Assembly: GCA_022702545.1 (NCBI GenBank)
Contig: JAHRBC010000001.1
Location: 6,758,001-6,822,000 of the forward strand
From: Phycomyces nitens
Lineage: Eukaryota > Mucoromycota > Mucoromycetes > Mucorales > Phycomycetaceae
Direction: 5' to 3'
DNA length: 64,000 bases
A program made the translations under genes and the position numbers. Shown here one piece after another: positions 50,232-60,615 of this stretch (position 1 is its first letter; every line of letters begins with the position of its first letter). Under the pieces are notes generated by a model. The model saw only the letters and a program-made list of their open reading frames with translations. It was not told the DNA's origin and did not search any database.

Positions 50232-50815
50232 TACAGTGCTTCCACTCTCAATTTACCGAATTTTTGAAAACACTGCCCACTTTTTTGAAAAAAATTGCCC
50301 ACCTGTGCGAGACTAAATTTGTTAAATCCAGCAAGATTTATAAAAATAAAAAATAAAAAAAAACAAAATCAAATGTTCAGACTGGCTGACTAGCTAAATT
50401 TCGAATTACTTTATTTCAAGACACAATTACAGAGAGTTTATATAGTTTTTCGATATCTGAATTACTGAGCATTTAATTAAAGGAGCACATTGTATTGGAT
50501 ACAGTAATGTCCAATAGATTTACTCATCGTAACATCTATCCTAAATATTTGATCTTTAACCGATTCTTTAAATAACATATATGTCAAATGGGGTATTCTT
50601 GAATATATGGATAACTGTGTATAGGCTGAATCTATATGATTGGTTTATTAGCGTGTCACAGCGGATATACTTTAACCGAGATTATATAACTCATTGTCTA
50701 GATCTAATGCCTGTATACAACAAAATTGCCTATAAAAAAGAGACTTATTTGGCCGGATGTTTGAAGTTTGTTTTACCAAGTTTGCGAAAATAAATTAACC
50801 TCATCATACAATAAT
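50232..50815 (-). repeat. Duplicated flank (copy of 55124-55300) with about 400-bp extra segment
   Basis: 50234-50328 and 50729-50815 match 55124-55300 in reverse complement almost exactly. The intervening 50329-50727 is absent from the other copy and sits between short AAATT matches. The outer boundary fades near 50815, where the two copies become only partly similar. The start TACAGTGCTTCCACTC resembles a Tc1-type terminus of an older element. Confidence 0.75.
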
Positions 50816-51125
50816 TTGACCGACTTTTTGATATTTCTATCTCTTCATAATTGTAATTCCCAAGAATGATTTTCTTTCACGAGGTGCATATGCAGGCATT
50901 AATTTGATACCATTAGAATACTATACACTTGGCTTTTAAACATATAGTCATCATGTCTTCCAAATTGATATAAAAGCTTTTATTTAAAGAATGATATTTA
51001 TTGTGTTCGTGTCATCATACAAATATACATATATTATAGATTTCACTGTTTTCGGCAACTGTTGAAAGTCTAATTTTCTAAATATGACAGTATTATCACA
51101 CCCCTGGGTAGTCAACCTTCAGAAT

Positions 51126-52869
51126 TCAATCGTACAATTTCTTAATAATATTCTGGATTTTTTTGTCATCTTCTTTTTTTTTGCAAATCTTGTTGGCGAG
51201 GTCAGTTAACTGGCTGTTGAGGGCAGCATTTCCAATAATATCAATTTTTTCTTGATCGTCAAACAATCCTTGTATACTGGTCAAGATTGCTGAAATAGAT
51301 GTGTCATTTGCAAGTGCTACAATTTCATCAACTGCAACCCGATCAAGGGAGGCATGAGCACCAGCTTTGCAAACTTGAATAGCAATTGTTCTGAAAATCA
51401 AGGCCCCAATTTTTTCTTGTGACAAATTAATCAAGGTTGAACCATTTTGAGAAGACAAAGTCCAGATAGTTGTTGGTTGTAAGAATGGATGGCTTGTGAA
51501 TGATGATGATGCTCGACATTTTGTGTAAGTAGAAAGGCGATCAAATTTGCTTCGTAATTGTCTCAATTGGTACAAAATGGGCATCTGTTGACACTCGTTG
51601 ACGGTCTCGTTTTTGAGCATTGGTTTGACAGTATCAAGTGAGGTCTTATCCAAAAACAGCCTTGTCTTGTTCGTTGGAGTGAAGTGAGTTGTTGATGGTC
51701 CAAGGTTGACAGAATGAACGTCCAGGCGCATGCTTGATGTTACAAGGAAATTGCATGTTCGAGTTCCTATGATCAACTTTTTTCCGTCCTGTGTGTCAAT
51801 CAAACAAATAGAGAGGAATCCATAAATACCAGGTGTCTCTGGAAATGACGACTGATCAGGAGACAGTCGTTCGTAGTGAGCGTCAAGCAAAGGGTCGCGA
51901 GAATAGGGTTCAACAGTGTTCAATAAAATCGAATTTTGCCCATCAACTAAAATGGCTCCTACTAGCATTTGAGATCCACAGTATCGTAATTGGGGATACT
52001 CGAGCCAATCTCGACTGAGAATATTTGAATGTTCAAGAGTAAATTCTTCATGACGAGTTGTGGAAAGCTTCTTTGCTGCTTGACTGAAAGAAAAAAAAAC
52101 ATTAAACAATACATCTTTAAGCGGAACCAAAGATCATACCTTGTTGATTTGATATGCTCGACTATGGAATCACTGGAACAATCATCTGTAATACAGGGAA
52201 CGCCAGTACTTGGATCAAAGTCGGCAGCTGGTTTCTTCCACGCACCAGTCTGAGGTGATTCTTGCAACAACATGGTTGCTGAGTGGGCAGAAGTTAAAAG
52301 ACCATGCTGTTCGCTTTCACATTCAAATATAATGGGCACCCATCGACCAAGTTTTGCAAGCATGAGTTTATCAGTTTTTTCTTGAGTTCCAGCTGTGATA
52401 GAACCACTTGAAGCAAGAACAGTCTGTGAATGTGAAAGTAACTTGCGTTTCTTATGAGGTTTGGAAGAGTTGCCGATGATTAAATCTTCAGGTGGAATAT
52501 GATGGATACTTTCGCTTGGCGGCATGCTATCTGAGACATATTCCGAATATCGCAATGAGTTTTTTGGTTCTGGGAGACTTGTGAAATTGATGGTCATCTT
52601 CAAACTGTGGCTGGCCAAATGAGACTTGAATCCAGTTGTTGTTTTCAGGGCTCTGTCACAAATATAACAAGTGAATGTCCCATGGATTCTCCTCACAACC
52701 AAAAGACCTACGGATGCAAATGTCATTCAATAAAACTTGCACAAACTAAAAAAAAAAAGAACCATTTACTTTCGCCAACAAGCACTTCATCAACATGATA
52801 ATTATAGCTGTGGTCCTTCAATGCCGAATTCGTGTTCTTTAAATATTGTTTACAAGTTCCACACTCCAT
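51126..52869 (-). CDS. C2H2 zinc-finger protein with unknown C-terminal domain
   Basis: Exons 52869-52770, 52707-52140 and 52083-51126 (100+568+958) sum to 1626 nt, giving 541 residues. Two N-terminal zinc-finger-like units: CGTCKQYLKNTNSALKDHSYNYH in the first exon and CYICDRALKTTTGFKSHLASH in the second. A basic stretch KPHKKRKLLSHS near residue 135 could be a nuclear signal. The C-terminal half is the domain shared with the 46983-48434 pseudogene (QMLVGAILVDGQNSILLNTV, KKLIIGTRTCNFLVTSSMRL) and ends in a charged helix KKKEDDKKIQNIIKKLYD. Nuclear location and nucleic-acid binding are inferred from the fingers. The second domain is not recognised. The gene lies between the two inverted transposon copies, and a 9-bp minisatellite begins about 177 bp upstream of its ATG. 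Confidence 0.75.
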
Positions 52870-53045
52870 GCTTAAGATTTTTCCATGAATTATTTAAAAT
52901 AGAAAGCAAGACAATAAAATAGGGGTTTCGCGTTTTGATTTTTGATTTCACTTTCCATTTTTTACGATTTATGATTGGCTGATATTGCATTGTGTGTCGT
53001 GTTGCTTTCGCTTCGGACTCCGAAGTGGCGCAAGCTCCGTTCAGC

Positions 53046-54815
53046 CATTCAACCCATTCAACCCAGTCAACTCACTCATTCAACTCACTCATTCAACCCA
53101 GTCAACCTCTCATTCAACCTCCATTCAACCCACCCATTCAACCCACCCATTCAACCCATTCAACCCATTCAACCTCTCATTCAACCCAGTCAACTCACTC
53201 ATTCAACCCACCCATTCAACCTCTCATTCAACCCATTCAACCAATTCAACCTCCATTCAACCCATTCAACCCATTCAACCCATTCAACCCATTCAACCCA
53301 TTCAACCCATTCAACCTCTCATTCAACCTCCATTCAACCCACCCATTCAACCCATTCAACCCATTCAACCTCTCATTCAACCCATTCAACCTCTCATTCA
53401 ACCCAGTCAACTCACTCATTCAACCCACCCATTCAACCTCTCATTCAACCCATTCAACCAATTCAACCTCCATTCAACCCATTCAACCCATTCAACCCAT
53501 TCAACCCATTCAACCTCTCATTCAACCTCCATTCAACCCACCCATTCAACCCATTCAACCCATTCAACCTCTCATTCAACCCATTCAACCTCTCATTCAA
53601 CCCAGTCAACTCACTCATTCAACCCACCCATTCAACCTCTCATTCAACCCATTCAACCCATTCAACCCATTCAACCCATTCAACCCATTCAACCCATTCA
53701 ACCCATTCAACCTCTCATTCAACCTCCATTCAACCCACCCATTCAACCCATTCAACCCATTCAACCTCTCATTCAACCCATTCAACCTCTCATTCAACCC
53801 AGTCAACTCACTCATTCAACCCACCCATTCAACCTCTCATTCAACCCATTCAACCAATTCAACCTCCATTCAACCCATTCAACCCATTCAACCCATTCAA
53901 CCCATTCAACCTCTCATTCAACCTCCATTCAACCCACCCATTCAACCCATTCAACCCATTCAACCTCTCATTCAACCCAGTCAACTCACTCATTCAACCC
54001 ACCCATTCAACCTCTCATTCAACCCATTCAACCAATTCAACCTCCATTCAACCCATTCAACCCATTCAACCCATTCAACCCATTCAACCCATTCAACCTC
54101 TCATTCAACCTCCATTCAACCCACCCATTCAACCCATTCAACCCATTCAACCTCTCATTCAACCCATTCAACCTCTCATTCAACCCAGTCAACTCACTCA
54201 TTCAACCCACCCATTCAACCTCTCATTCAACCCATTCAACCAATTCAACCTCCATTCAACCCATTCAACCCATTCAACCCATTCAACCCATTCAACCTCT
54301 CATTCAACCTCCATTCAACCCACCCATTCAACCCATTCAACCCATTCAACCTCTCATTCAACCCAGTCAACTCACTCATTCAACCCACCCATTCAACCTC
54401 TCATTCAACCCATTCAACCAATTCAACCTCCATTCAACCCATTCAACCCATTCAACCCATTCAACCCATTCAACCCATTCAACCCATTCAACCTCTCATT
54501 CAACCTCCATTCAACCCACCCATTCAACCCACCCATTCAACCCATTCAACCTCTCATTCAACCCAGTCAACTCACTCATTCAACCCACCCATTCAACCTC
54601 TCATTCAACCAATTCAACCTCCATTCAACCCATTCAACCCATTCAACCCATTCAACCCATTCAACCCATTCAACCCATTCAACCCATTCAACCTCTCATT
54701 CAACCCACCCATTCAACCCATTCAACCCATTCAACCCATTCAACCCATTCAACCCATTCAACCTCTCATTCAACCCACCCATTCAACCCATTCAACCTCC
54801 ATTCAACCTCCATTC
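53046..54815. repeat. 9-bp minisatellite (CATTCAACC)n with higher-order repeats
   Basis: The array is built from CATTCAACC units interrupted by variants such as CTCTCATTCAACC, CACCCATTCAACC and CAATTCAACC. A marker sequence AGTCAACTCACTCATTCAA occurs nine times, at 53065, 53188, 53405, 53604, 53801, 53979, 54187, 54365 and 54565. Successive spacings are 123, 217, 199, 197, 178, 208, 178 and 200 bp, so a higher-order unit of about 180-215 bp is amplified. Because the 9-bp unit has no stop on the plus strand, all three plus frames stay open for over 600 codons (HST, PFN and IQP repeats). I regard these as repeat artefacts. Confidence 0.97.
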
Positions 54816-54839
54816 ACCTTCAAAGTGAGGCTTCCACAT

Positions 54840-55080
54840 CAGTCGACTTGCTCACTTCTTCTGACACCATCCTTCAAAACTTTCCAAAACTGCTCGATAG
54901 GGTTGAGCTCAGGGGAATAAGATGGGTTTCCCCGTTCAATAATTGCAGGATCCATGCTATTTTGCTTCTTTTTGGAAACTGCTTCGTCGATCTGTTCTTC
55001 ACCTTTTGTGGAGATTCGTCCAATTTGTTAGTGAAATGATGGGTGTTGATGTTCGGGGCTTTTGAAGATCGAGTTTCATA
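54840..55080 (-). pseudogene. Relic of a second Tc1-type transposase
   Basis: On the minus strand a piece reading SYSPELNPIEQFWKVLKDGV, close to the frame end, is the conserved C-terminal block around the third catalytic residue (Glu) of Tc1/mariner DDE transposases. It differs from both other transposases in the window (YSPFLNPIELFW and WSPFLNPVEECF). Sequence on its 5' side is too decayed or deleted to show the first two Asp. The minisatellite starts within about 30 bp of its 3' side. Confidence 0.7.
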
Positions 55081-55123
55081 TAAATAAAGAACCTTTGCAA
55101 TTTATTTCGCCAGAAGTTGGTCA

Positions 55124-55300
55124 AAGTATTTGTATGATGAGGTTAATTTATTTTCGCAAACTTGGTAAAACAAACTTCAAACATCCGGCCAAATAAGTCT
55201 CTTTTTTATAGGCAATTTAGTCTCGCACAGGTGGGCAATTTTTTCAAAAAAGTGGGCAGTGTTTTCAAAAATTCGGTAAATTGAGAGTGGAAGCACTGTA
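55124..55300 (+). repeat. Duplicated flank of the plus transposon copy
   Basis: 177 bp matching 50232-50815 in reverse complement, without that copy's 400-bp insert. It ends in CACTGTA, directly against the transposon's left TA. Confidence 0.8.
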
Positions 55301-56785
55301 CAAAGAAAAAAAAAGGGCAATTAGTAGAAAGCACTTTTCTCACTATTATTAACAAAAAATGGATATTGACTATGATATGAACGAGATCTCTCTACGCGAC
55401 GAAGATATTGAAGCTGTACCCGAGATTATTGTCAGTGTAATGTCGATGATGAGAAAGAAGTGGGAGTATAACATCACTGCATCAGCCATGGAGTTAGATG
55501 AAGATGTGACGATGGAGCTGAAGGAAGGGCACGAGGGTGATGAGCCCAGTAATAGCTCGGACGAGGAGGAAAATGAAGCTGATGTGCAGAGTAGTGAGAG
55601 CGATTTGAAAGAAGAGAAGCCTCTCAGAGACCTGACTGAAAAAAAAGACGACGCTAGCAATGCTAGACGTGTATACACTCAGCAGGATATCAACAAGCTT
55701 ATTGCTCTGTTAGTTGAACAGGTACCTATAAAGGATGCAGCTTTAAAGACAGGAATAAATGAAAAATCAGCCTACCGTTTCAAATCGCAGTGGCAGAAAA
55801 CTGGGGAGGTACCTCAACAGAAGAAAAGAGGACGCAGAATGGGAACTGTCTCTGAGCTTACTGAGAAGCACTCGAAGTTTATTATCGACCTTGTTGATGA
55901 GCGTTCAACTACAACTGTAGCTGGAATACACGAGTTGTTGATCATAGAGTTTCCAAGTCTCTCTGTAAGCCCATCCGCAGTATACAGACATCTTAGGACC
56001 AGCTGTGCACTATCTATGAAGAAGTTGGAGAAGATTTCAGTTGCTAGAAATTCAGAAGAAACTTTGAAGAAGAGAAAGGAGACCGTCCTTCAATGGCTAG
56101 CTGATAAAGAAATGGACTTTGAGAACAATTGCGTATTTTTGGATGAAGCAGGATTCAATCTTCACATGACACGCACTCGTGGCTGGTCTAAGAAGGGAGC
56201 ACCTGCTAAGACAACTGTCCCTGCTTCAAAAGGCACTACAATAACCATCCTTGGTGCCATCTCAAGTGCCGGCGTTATTGACATTTCTTTGAGAAAGCCA
56301 ATAATGGTTTCGGGAGCTAAGAAGAGAAGAGTAGATGGTAAAGTTGTTACAACAACAGCCAAAGTTGGAACAAGGGCCGAGCATTATCTAAATTACTTGA
56401 GTAATGTGATGGATGTTCTTGACCGAAACAACATGAGGGGCTTTTACTTGGTAATGGACAATGCTCCCATACATAAGCCAGCTACAGTAAGAAATTTGAT
56501 AGAAAGCAGAGGCTATAGGTGTGCATATCTTCCACCATACTCACCATTCCTAAACCCAATTGAGCTATTCTGGTCGAAGGTGAAGTATGGTGTCAAAAGA
56601 AAGCCTTTCGAAACTGGTGAGACACTCACACCCAGAATCATGGATGCCTGCTCCAAGGTAACCAAGAAAGACTGCCAAGGCTGGATCCACCATTCCCTCG
56701 GATTCTTTGAAAAGTGCTTAGCCCTGGAGAAAAACTTATAATGAGATTAAAGCAGCTTTCTACTAATTGCCCCTTTTTTTTCTCT
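55301..56785 (+). mobile_element. Intact Tc1/mariner DD34E transposon, plus copy
   Basis: 1485 bp flanked by TA at 55299-55300 and 56786-56787. The terminal inverted repeats are about 31 bp: an A/G-rich outer part then GGGCAATTAGTAGAAAGC at 55314, and its complement GCTTTCTACTAATTGCCC near 56755. It contains one uninterrupted transposase gene and looks potentially active. Confidence 0.92.
55359..56741 (+). CDS. Tc1/mariner transposase, DD34E, with acidic N-terminal extension
   Basis: 460 residues, single exon, about 100 longer than a typical Tc1 transposase. Residues 1-100 are acidic (DEDIEAVPEIIVSVMSMMRK, then Asp/Glu/Ser clusters). Helix-turn-helix region: residues 104-160, VPIKDAALKTGINEKSAYRF, followed by a basic linker KKRGRRMG. 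The catalytic triad is D262 in VFLDEAGF, D367 in YLVMDNAPIH and E402 in SPFLNPIELFW, with 34 residues between the last two. It cuts and pastes the element between its inverted repeats at TA sites. All motifs are intact. The acidic extension carries the A8 tract that is contracted to A6 in the other copy. Confidence 0.95.
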   Translation: MDIDYDMNEISLRDEDIEAVPEIIVSVMSMMRKKWEYNITASAMELDEDVTMELKEGHEGDEPSNSSDEEENEADVQSSESDLKEEKPLRDLTEKKDDASNARRVYTQQDINKLIALLVEQVPIKDAALKTGINEKSAYRFKSQWQKTGEVPQQKKRGRRMGTVSELTEKHSKFIIDLVDERSTTTVAGIHELLIIEFPSLSVSPSAVYRHLRTSCALSMKKLEKISVARNSEETLKKRKETVLQWLADKEMDFENNCVFLDEAGFNLHMTRTRGWSKKGAPAKTTVPASKGTTITILGAISSAGVIDISLRKPIMVSGAKKRRVDGKVVTTTAKVGTRAEHYLNYLSNVMDVLDRNNMRGFYLVMDNAPIHKPATVRNLIESRGYRCAYLPPYSPFLNPIELFWSKVKYGVKRKPFETGETLTPRIMDACSKVTKKDCQGWIHHSLGFFEKCLALEKNL

Positions 56786-56922
56786 TAATTTTTCCTGAGT
56801 TTTTCTCTTATTTTATTGGTCAGTTTTCTCTTAATTGATCTAAAATTTTCTCTTATTTTATCCAATAATTTTCTCTTATTTTCTCTGAGACTGTCTCTTA
56901 ATTGCTGAAAAATACAATAATA
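56786..56922 (+). repeat. Duplicated right flank of the plus transposon copy
   Basis: TCTCTTAATT-type degenerate units, identical to 48616-48748 in reverse complement. Identity ends after AATACAATA near 56922. Confidence 0.85.
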
Positions 56923-57241
56923 GTAATGAGACAAATCGTCCCCTCCTAATCACATGACTGGGGCCTCGCCCTCATCACAAAAAGCTGGAAAAGCCAAAAG
57001 CCAATTCTGTGACTTCCATCTCATTTTATGAGATACCCACAATGATGTTCTTCCCAAGTTGCATAATTGCTAATACGTTTTATACTTTATAGGAGATAAT
57101 GCTGGTATATATGTACATTTCTTTAGAAACAATTATTTTTATATGTAATCAATTCTACGTCTATGTTTAACTGATATACTTTAAGATGTAAATATTTTAT
57201 TATCTTATATGTGATATATATATTATTCTGGTACTTGAGGG
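56923..57241. other. Intergenic DNA
   Basis: AT-rich spacer between the transposon flank and the NDC10_II-type pseudogene. I see nothing in it. Confidence 0.5.
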
Positions 57242-59917
57242 TCATGGATAACCCATTTTGCCTTTTGAAACTGATGATTGAGTAAGACTATGACTATTCT
57301 GAGCTAGTTTTGGAGCAAAAGGCACAATTGCAGGGTGACGGATTGGAGGAGCAGAGTATTGGATCGGGGATGGTTGGATAAGTATAAAAGAAGTGAAATC
57401 ACGATGTATGTTGGTGCTTTGAATGTTGCTCATAGTGTTTGAAGTATTGGTAGCCATCAATAATTGAAATTGGGAATTGAGGCACTGTTGATTAACAAGA
57501 AGAACCTGCTGGTTCCTTCCAACTTGCTACAAACGTTGGCTCAACCCAACCAAAATAGATTCCACAAGACAGCTATCATAATTCTAGCTGTGGAAATAAT
57601 TATCAACTCTTGCAAACTGACGAGTACTCTGATGTTGTATGTTTGTAATTTGATGGGTTATTTTACCTAACCGAGTTGAAACCTCTTTGTGTGAATCGAC
57701 AATGTTCGGGACAAGACATTCATACTCTTGGAGTCTGTTAATGGATGGCGTAGTAATTGCTTCTGTGATCCTGTCTTGAAAAAGCTTAAACTCTGCACTA
57801 AGAAAAGAATTGCTGGCTAATCCATTTCTCTTGACGTTCGTATTGACAATGCTGCTTTCTTTTTTCAGGTATATATGTACTGTAGTGTCTTGTAAAATTA
57901 CTCTTCTACATCGGGTCAAAAGCCTCAAGAACCCTCGCTTGGCAATGTCAGTGCTTCTTTGTACTGCCAAGTGCTTTTTCTTGATCCGCTTGATCCTCTG
58001 CTGGACCATCCTTCCATATTCTTCTATAAACTCGGCTTGATCGCCTGCATTCTCGTCGTCGTCGATAATATTTTCATCTTCATTTTAATCTACTTTTTTC
58101 ATCCCTTTATCGCAGACTTTCTTCCACGCAACATTGTTGCATCCAAAATGATCTTCGATCCAAGGGAAAATTGTTCTTTGGAGTTCAAGAGATGGCGAGA
58201 TGCTGTTTCTTGGCAGATTGAACGGTTTGTCCCAAGATCCTGCTATGCCACGAGCAAATTGAGACGGAAGTTTACCAAGGTAGTGAGTCTCCAAACGGCC
58301 CAGGCGATTCTTCCACCCTCCTCCTCTTTTGATGAAATCGCGCGGGATTCCAAGTGCCTCAGCTTCAATAGCACCAACATGATGCCCACCGTATGTCACT
58401 CTTATAGTAAATATGTCGTGCTCGGCGAATGCACTTTTTGCCATCTTATATTGTTGTGCTCCACTGAGACTCTTCTCAGGGTCATCTTGTCCTCTCAAGA
58501 CTTTCCAGTTGTGCCACCTTTCTTCACTCAAGAAGTCGGCATCATCCTTTTTTATAAAAGAATCATTAGATATATGTATTGGCAAACATCAATCATTTTA
58601 ATTTGTCAACATACCTGGATTAAGCTAAACATGAAAAAAGCAAAGACGCCAACAGGACAACGAAATAGGTTCTCATGGTGTATGGCACAAGCAAACTTGA
58701 CTTTGCCTTCTTTCAGAGTTTTGCCTTTGTCTAGGCAGAAAACTAGAGCTACTGCTTGCTGGGTTCCTCTATGCTGATTTTTTTTTTGGGGATGATTGTG
58801 CAAAAACAATCCGAGAAGTTGAGATTCCTGAGGTCCTGGTCTCGAAGGAGCATGTGGTGGCGAGTAGAGATTGAGAAGATCTCTCGTAAACCGGCCTTGT
58901 TTCTGGATACCCAAAGAGACTTAAGGATCTTGATCAATTGCCCAAATTTATATGAGTCCCTGATAACACAGTGAGCAGCTGTCTGCATTTGTCTGAACTT
59001 GATCATAGACAAGATTTCTTTCATATTCTTTCAATAGGTCAATGAGCTCTTTTGTTTTTGTTTTTGTTTTTGGTTGCGGCCGAATGGTGCATCTATTTTC
59101 GTGCTGATAACTGTGCAGATATATCAACGCTTTCTTGTATTGGTTGACAGACTCAAAACTCAAAGGTACTTCAAGGATTTTTGACTTTCCATATTTAGTG
59201 ATGGGAGCAGCCTCTGTTACTATAAGCCAAATGCAATCCAGGATTAATTAAATACATATTTTACAATTGAATATATGTTATATCCAGAACTAATTATGTC
59301 TTATATTGAGGTAGAGTTGCAGAAGTTGTTGGTCCATCTTCTACCCTTGGATAGATTTGGATTCTAATATCTGAGCCGATTTAGATGTTCTTTTTGTACG
59401 TTCGCTTAAAGACGAATTCGGTGAAGAAAGCAACCACTAGCTCAGTAGGACCCACAGTATAAGGGTATTCAGAATCAATATTAAATCTATGTTTGTTGGC
59501 ATTGCAGAATCCCTATAATACATGAAGTAAAATATATGTAAGATTAATAACAAAATACCTTCCAGTGTTCCAAGGGCTGTCTATAGGCCAACGCAGTACT
59601 TGAGCCCACTTTTCTCTTTAATGCCTCAACTGCAAAGTCCAACTCATCGAGATCTCTTGAAGCCACAGTGCCAAAAGAGGTATTGTGAGATACAAGAGGG
59701 CTTGGAAAAACGACATTGGATGCCGTGATATTTTCAATCTAAACATTCTTTCTTGGGTGGCCTCGACTGCGCTTTGCCGGCTGCTTTCAGTAGAGGCTAC
59801 CCTTTGGATAGGTAACACTACTGGTTGCAGCTCTCTTTCTTCACCAGTTCTTTCATTGACAGAACGTCTGACCAGACGTCCTTTATAGGAATTGCTAGTA
59901 GGAAGTTCGGGTTGCAT
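57242..59917 (-). pseudogene. NDC10_II-type (tyrosine-recombinase-like) gene, multiply disrupted
   Basis: Minus strand from ATG at 59917 (MQPELPTSNSYKGR) to TGA at 57244-57242. Blocks match a family abundant in Mucoromycota with the Ndc10/CBF3 domain II (tyrosine-recombinase fold): SRDLDELDFAVEALKRKVGS, AHCVIRDSYKFGQLIKILKS, FSISTRHHMLLRDQDLRNLN, GTQQAVALVFCLDKGKTLKE, VTYGGHHVGAIEAEALGIP, and RLGRLETHYLGKLPSQFARG with LQRTIFPWIEDHFG. Introns at about 59800-59740 and 59560 splice cleanly. Lesions seen: TAA near 59374, a frame change near 58980-59000, a frame change at the A-run near 58780, TAA at about 58085 after KKVD, and two TAG near 57594 and 57531. The gene is therefore dead. Original role (mobile-element recombinase or chromosomal protein) is not known. 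Confidence 0.8.
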
Positions 59918-60615
59918 GCTGAGTATTTATTATCAGGTACAGATATAGGCAAGGACAATAATAGAGAAAACAGGTAGAGAGCTTGGGAGGATGTGTTTAA
60001 ATAAATATGTTGTTTGGATAGTCTTTCTATGAGCAAGCTCTAGGGGTATTTATATGAATAATGCTAGATAATGTTTGTAAAGATATTTACAGCGATTGGT
60101 TCTATGAGGCGTCTTTACAAGGATAGAAAATCATGAATACTATTAGTTTGCACGGTAATAGTCAGATATGATCTTGATTAGTTGATCAGAATTACCAATT
60201 GGATGTTCTTTACAGTTCTTATAAGAGAAAAGTATTTTTTTTTGTCAATAAATAGTATTGTCGATGAAGTAGTATTTGAGAAATATATATATATATATAT
60301 CAACTGGCATTCATAACTCAAAAAGTTAATTATACTAAAAACTTCCCCTTTATTTCATGGTATTCGAATATCCTTCTCAGTATTATTAACTATTTTACTT
60401 CCATATTAGGAAATTTTGGAGATGACATAGAAGTCTTTCATTGGACAATTGATTTTTTGTATACTAAAAAAAGAAAAAAATATATTTGAGACTGTAAATG
60501 CTTTGGATTTGATTTCTAGAGTGACTGTGAAGCGGATTTTTTCTTGCTTTGAAATGCAACTTGTCCTGGGACGGGCAGCGTCTGAGAGCAGGTTCTCTCG
60601 TCCGTTGTATTTCTT
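59918..60615. other. Divergent intergenic region
   Basis: Between the pseudogene and GOT1. (TA)n at about 60282-60300. The last 100 bases are GC-richer and probably hold the GOT1 promoter and leader. No ORF. Confidence 0.5.

Noticed and set aside
53046..54815. CRISPR-like array
   Set aside because: The unit is 9 bp without unique spacers, and the context is eukaryotic; it is a minisatellite.
52975..55039. Three overlapping plus-strand ORFs of 617, 684 and 642 codons (HST/PFN/IQP repeats)
   Set aside because: They are the three frames of one stop-free 9-bp tandem repeat; no frame has a codon signature or non-repeat domain.
57959..58777. 272-codon plus-strand ORF with hydrophobic segments
   Set aside because: It is antisense to the NDC10_II-type pseudogene; the sense strand shows many conserved blocks.
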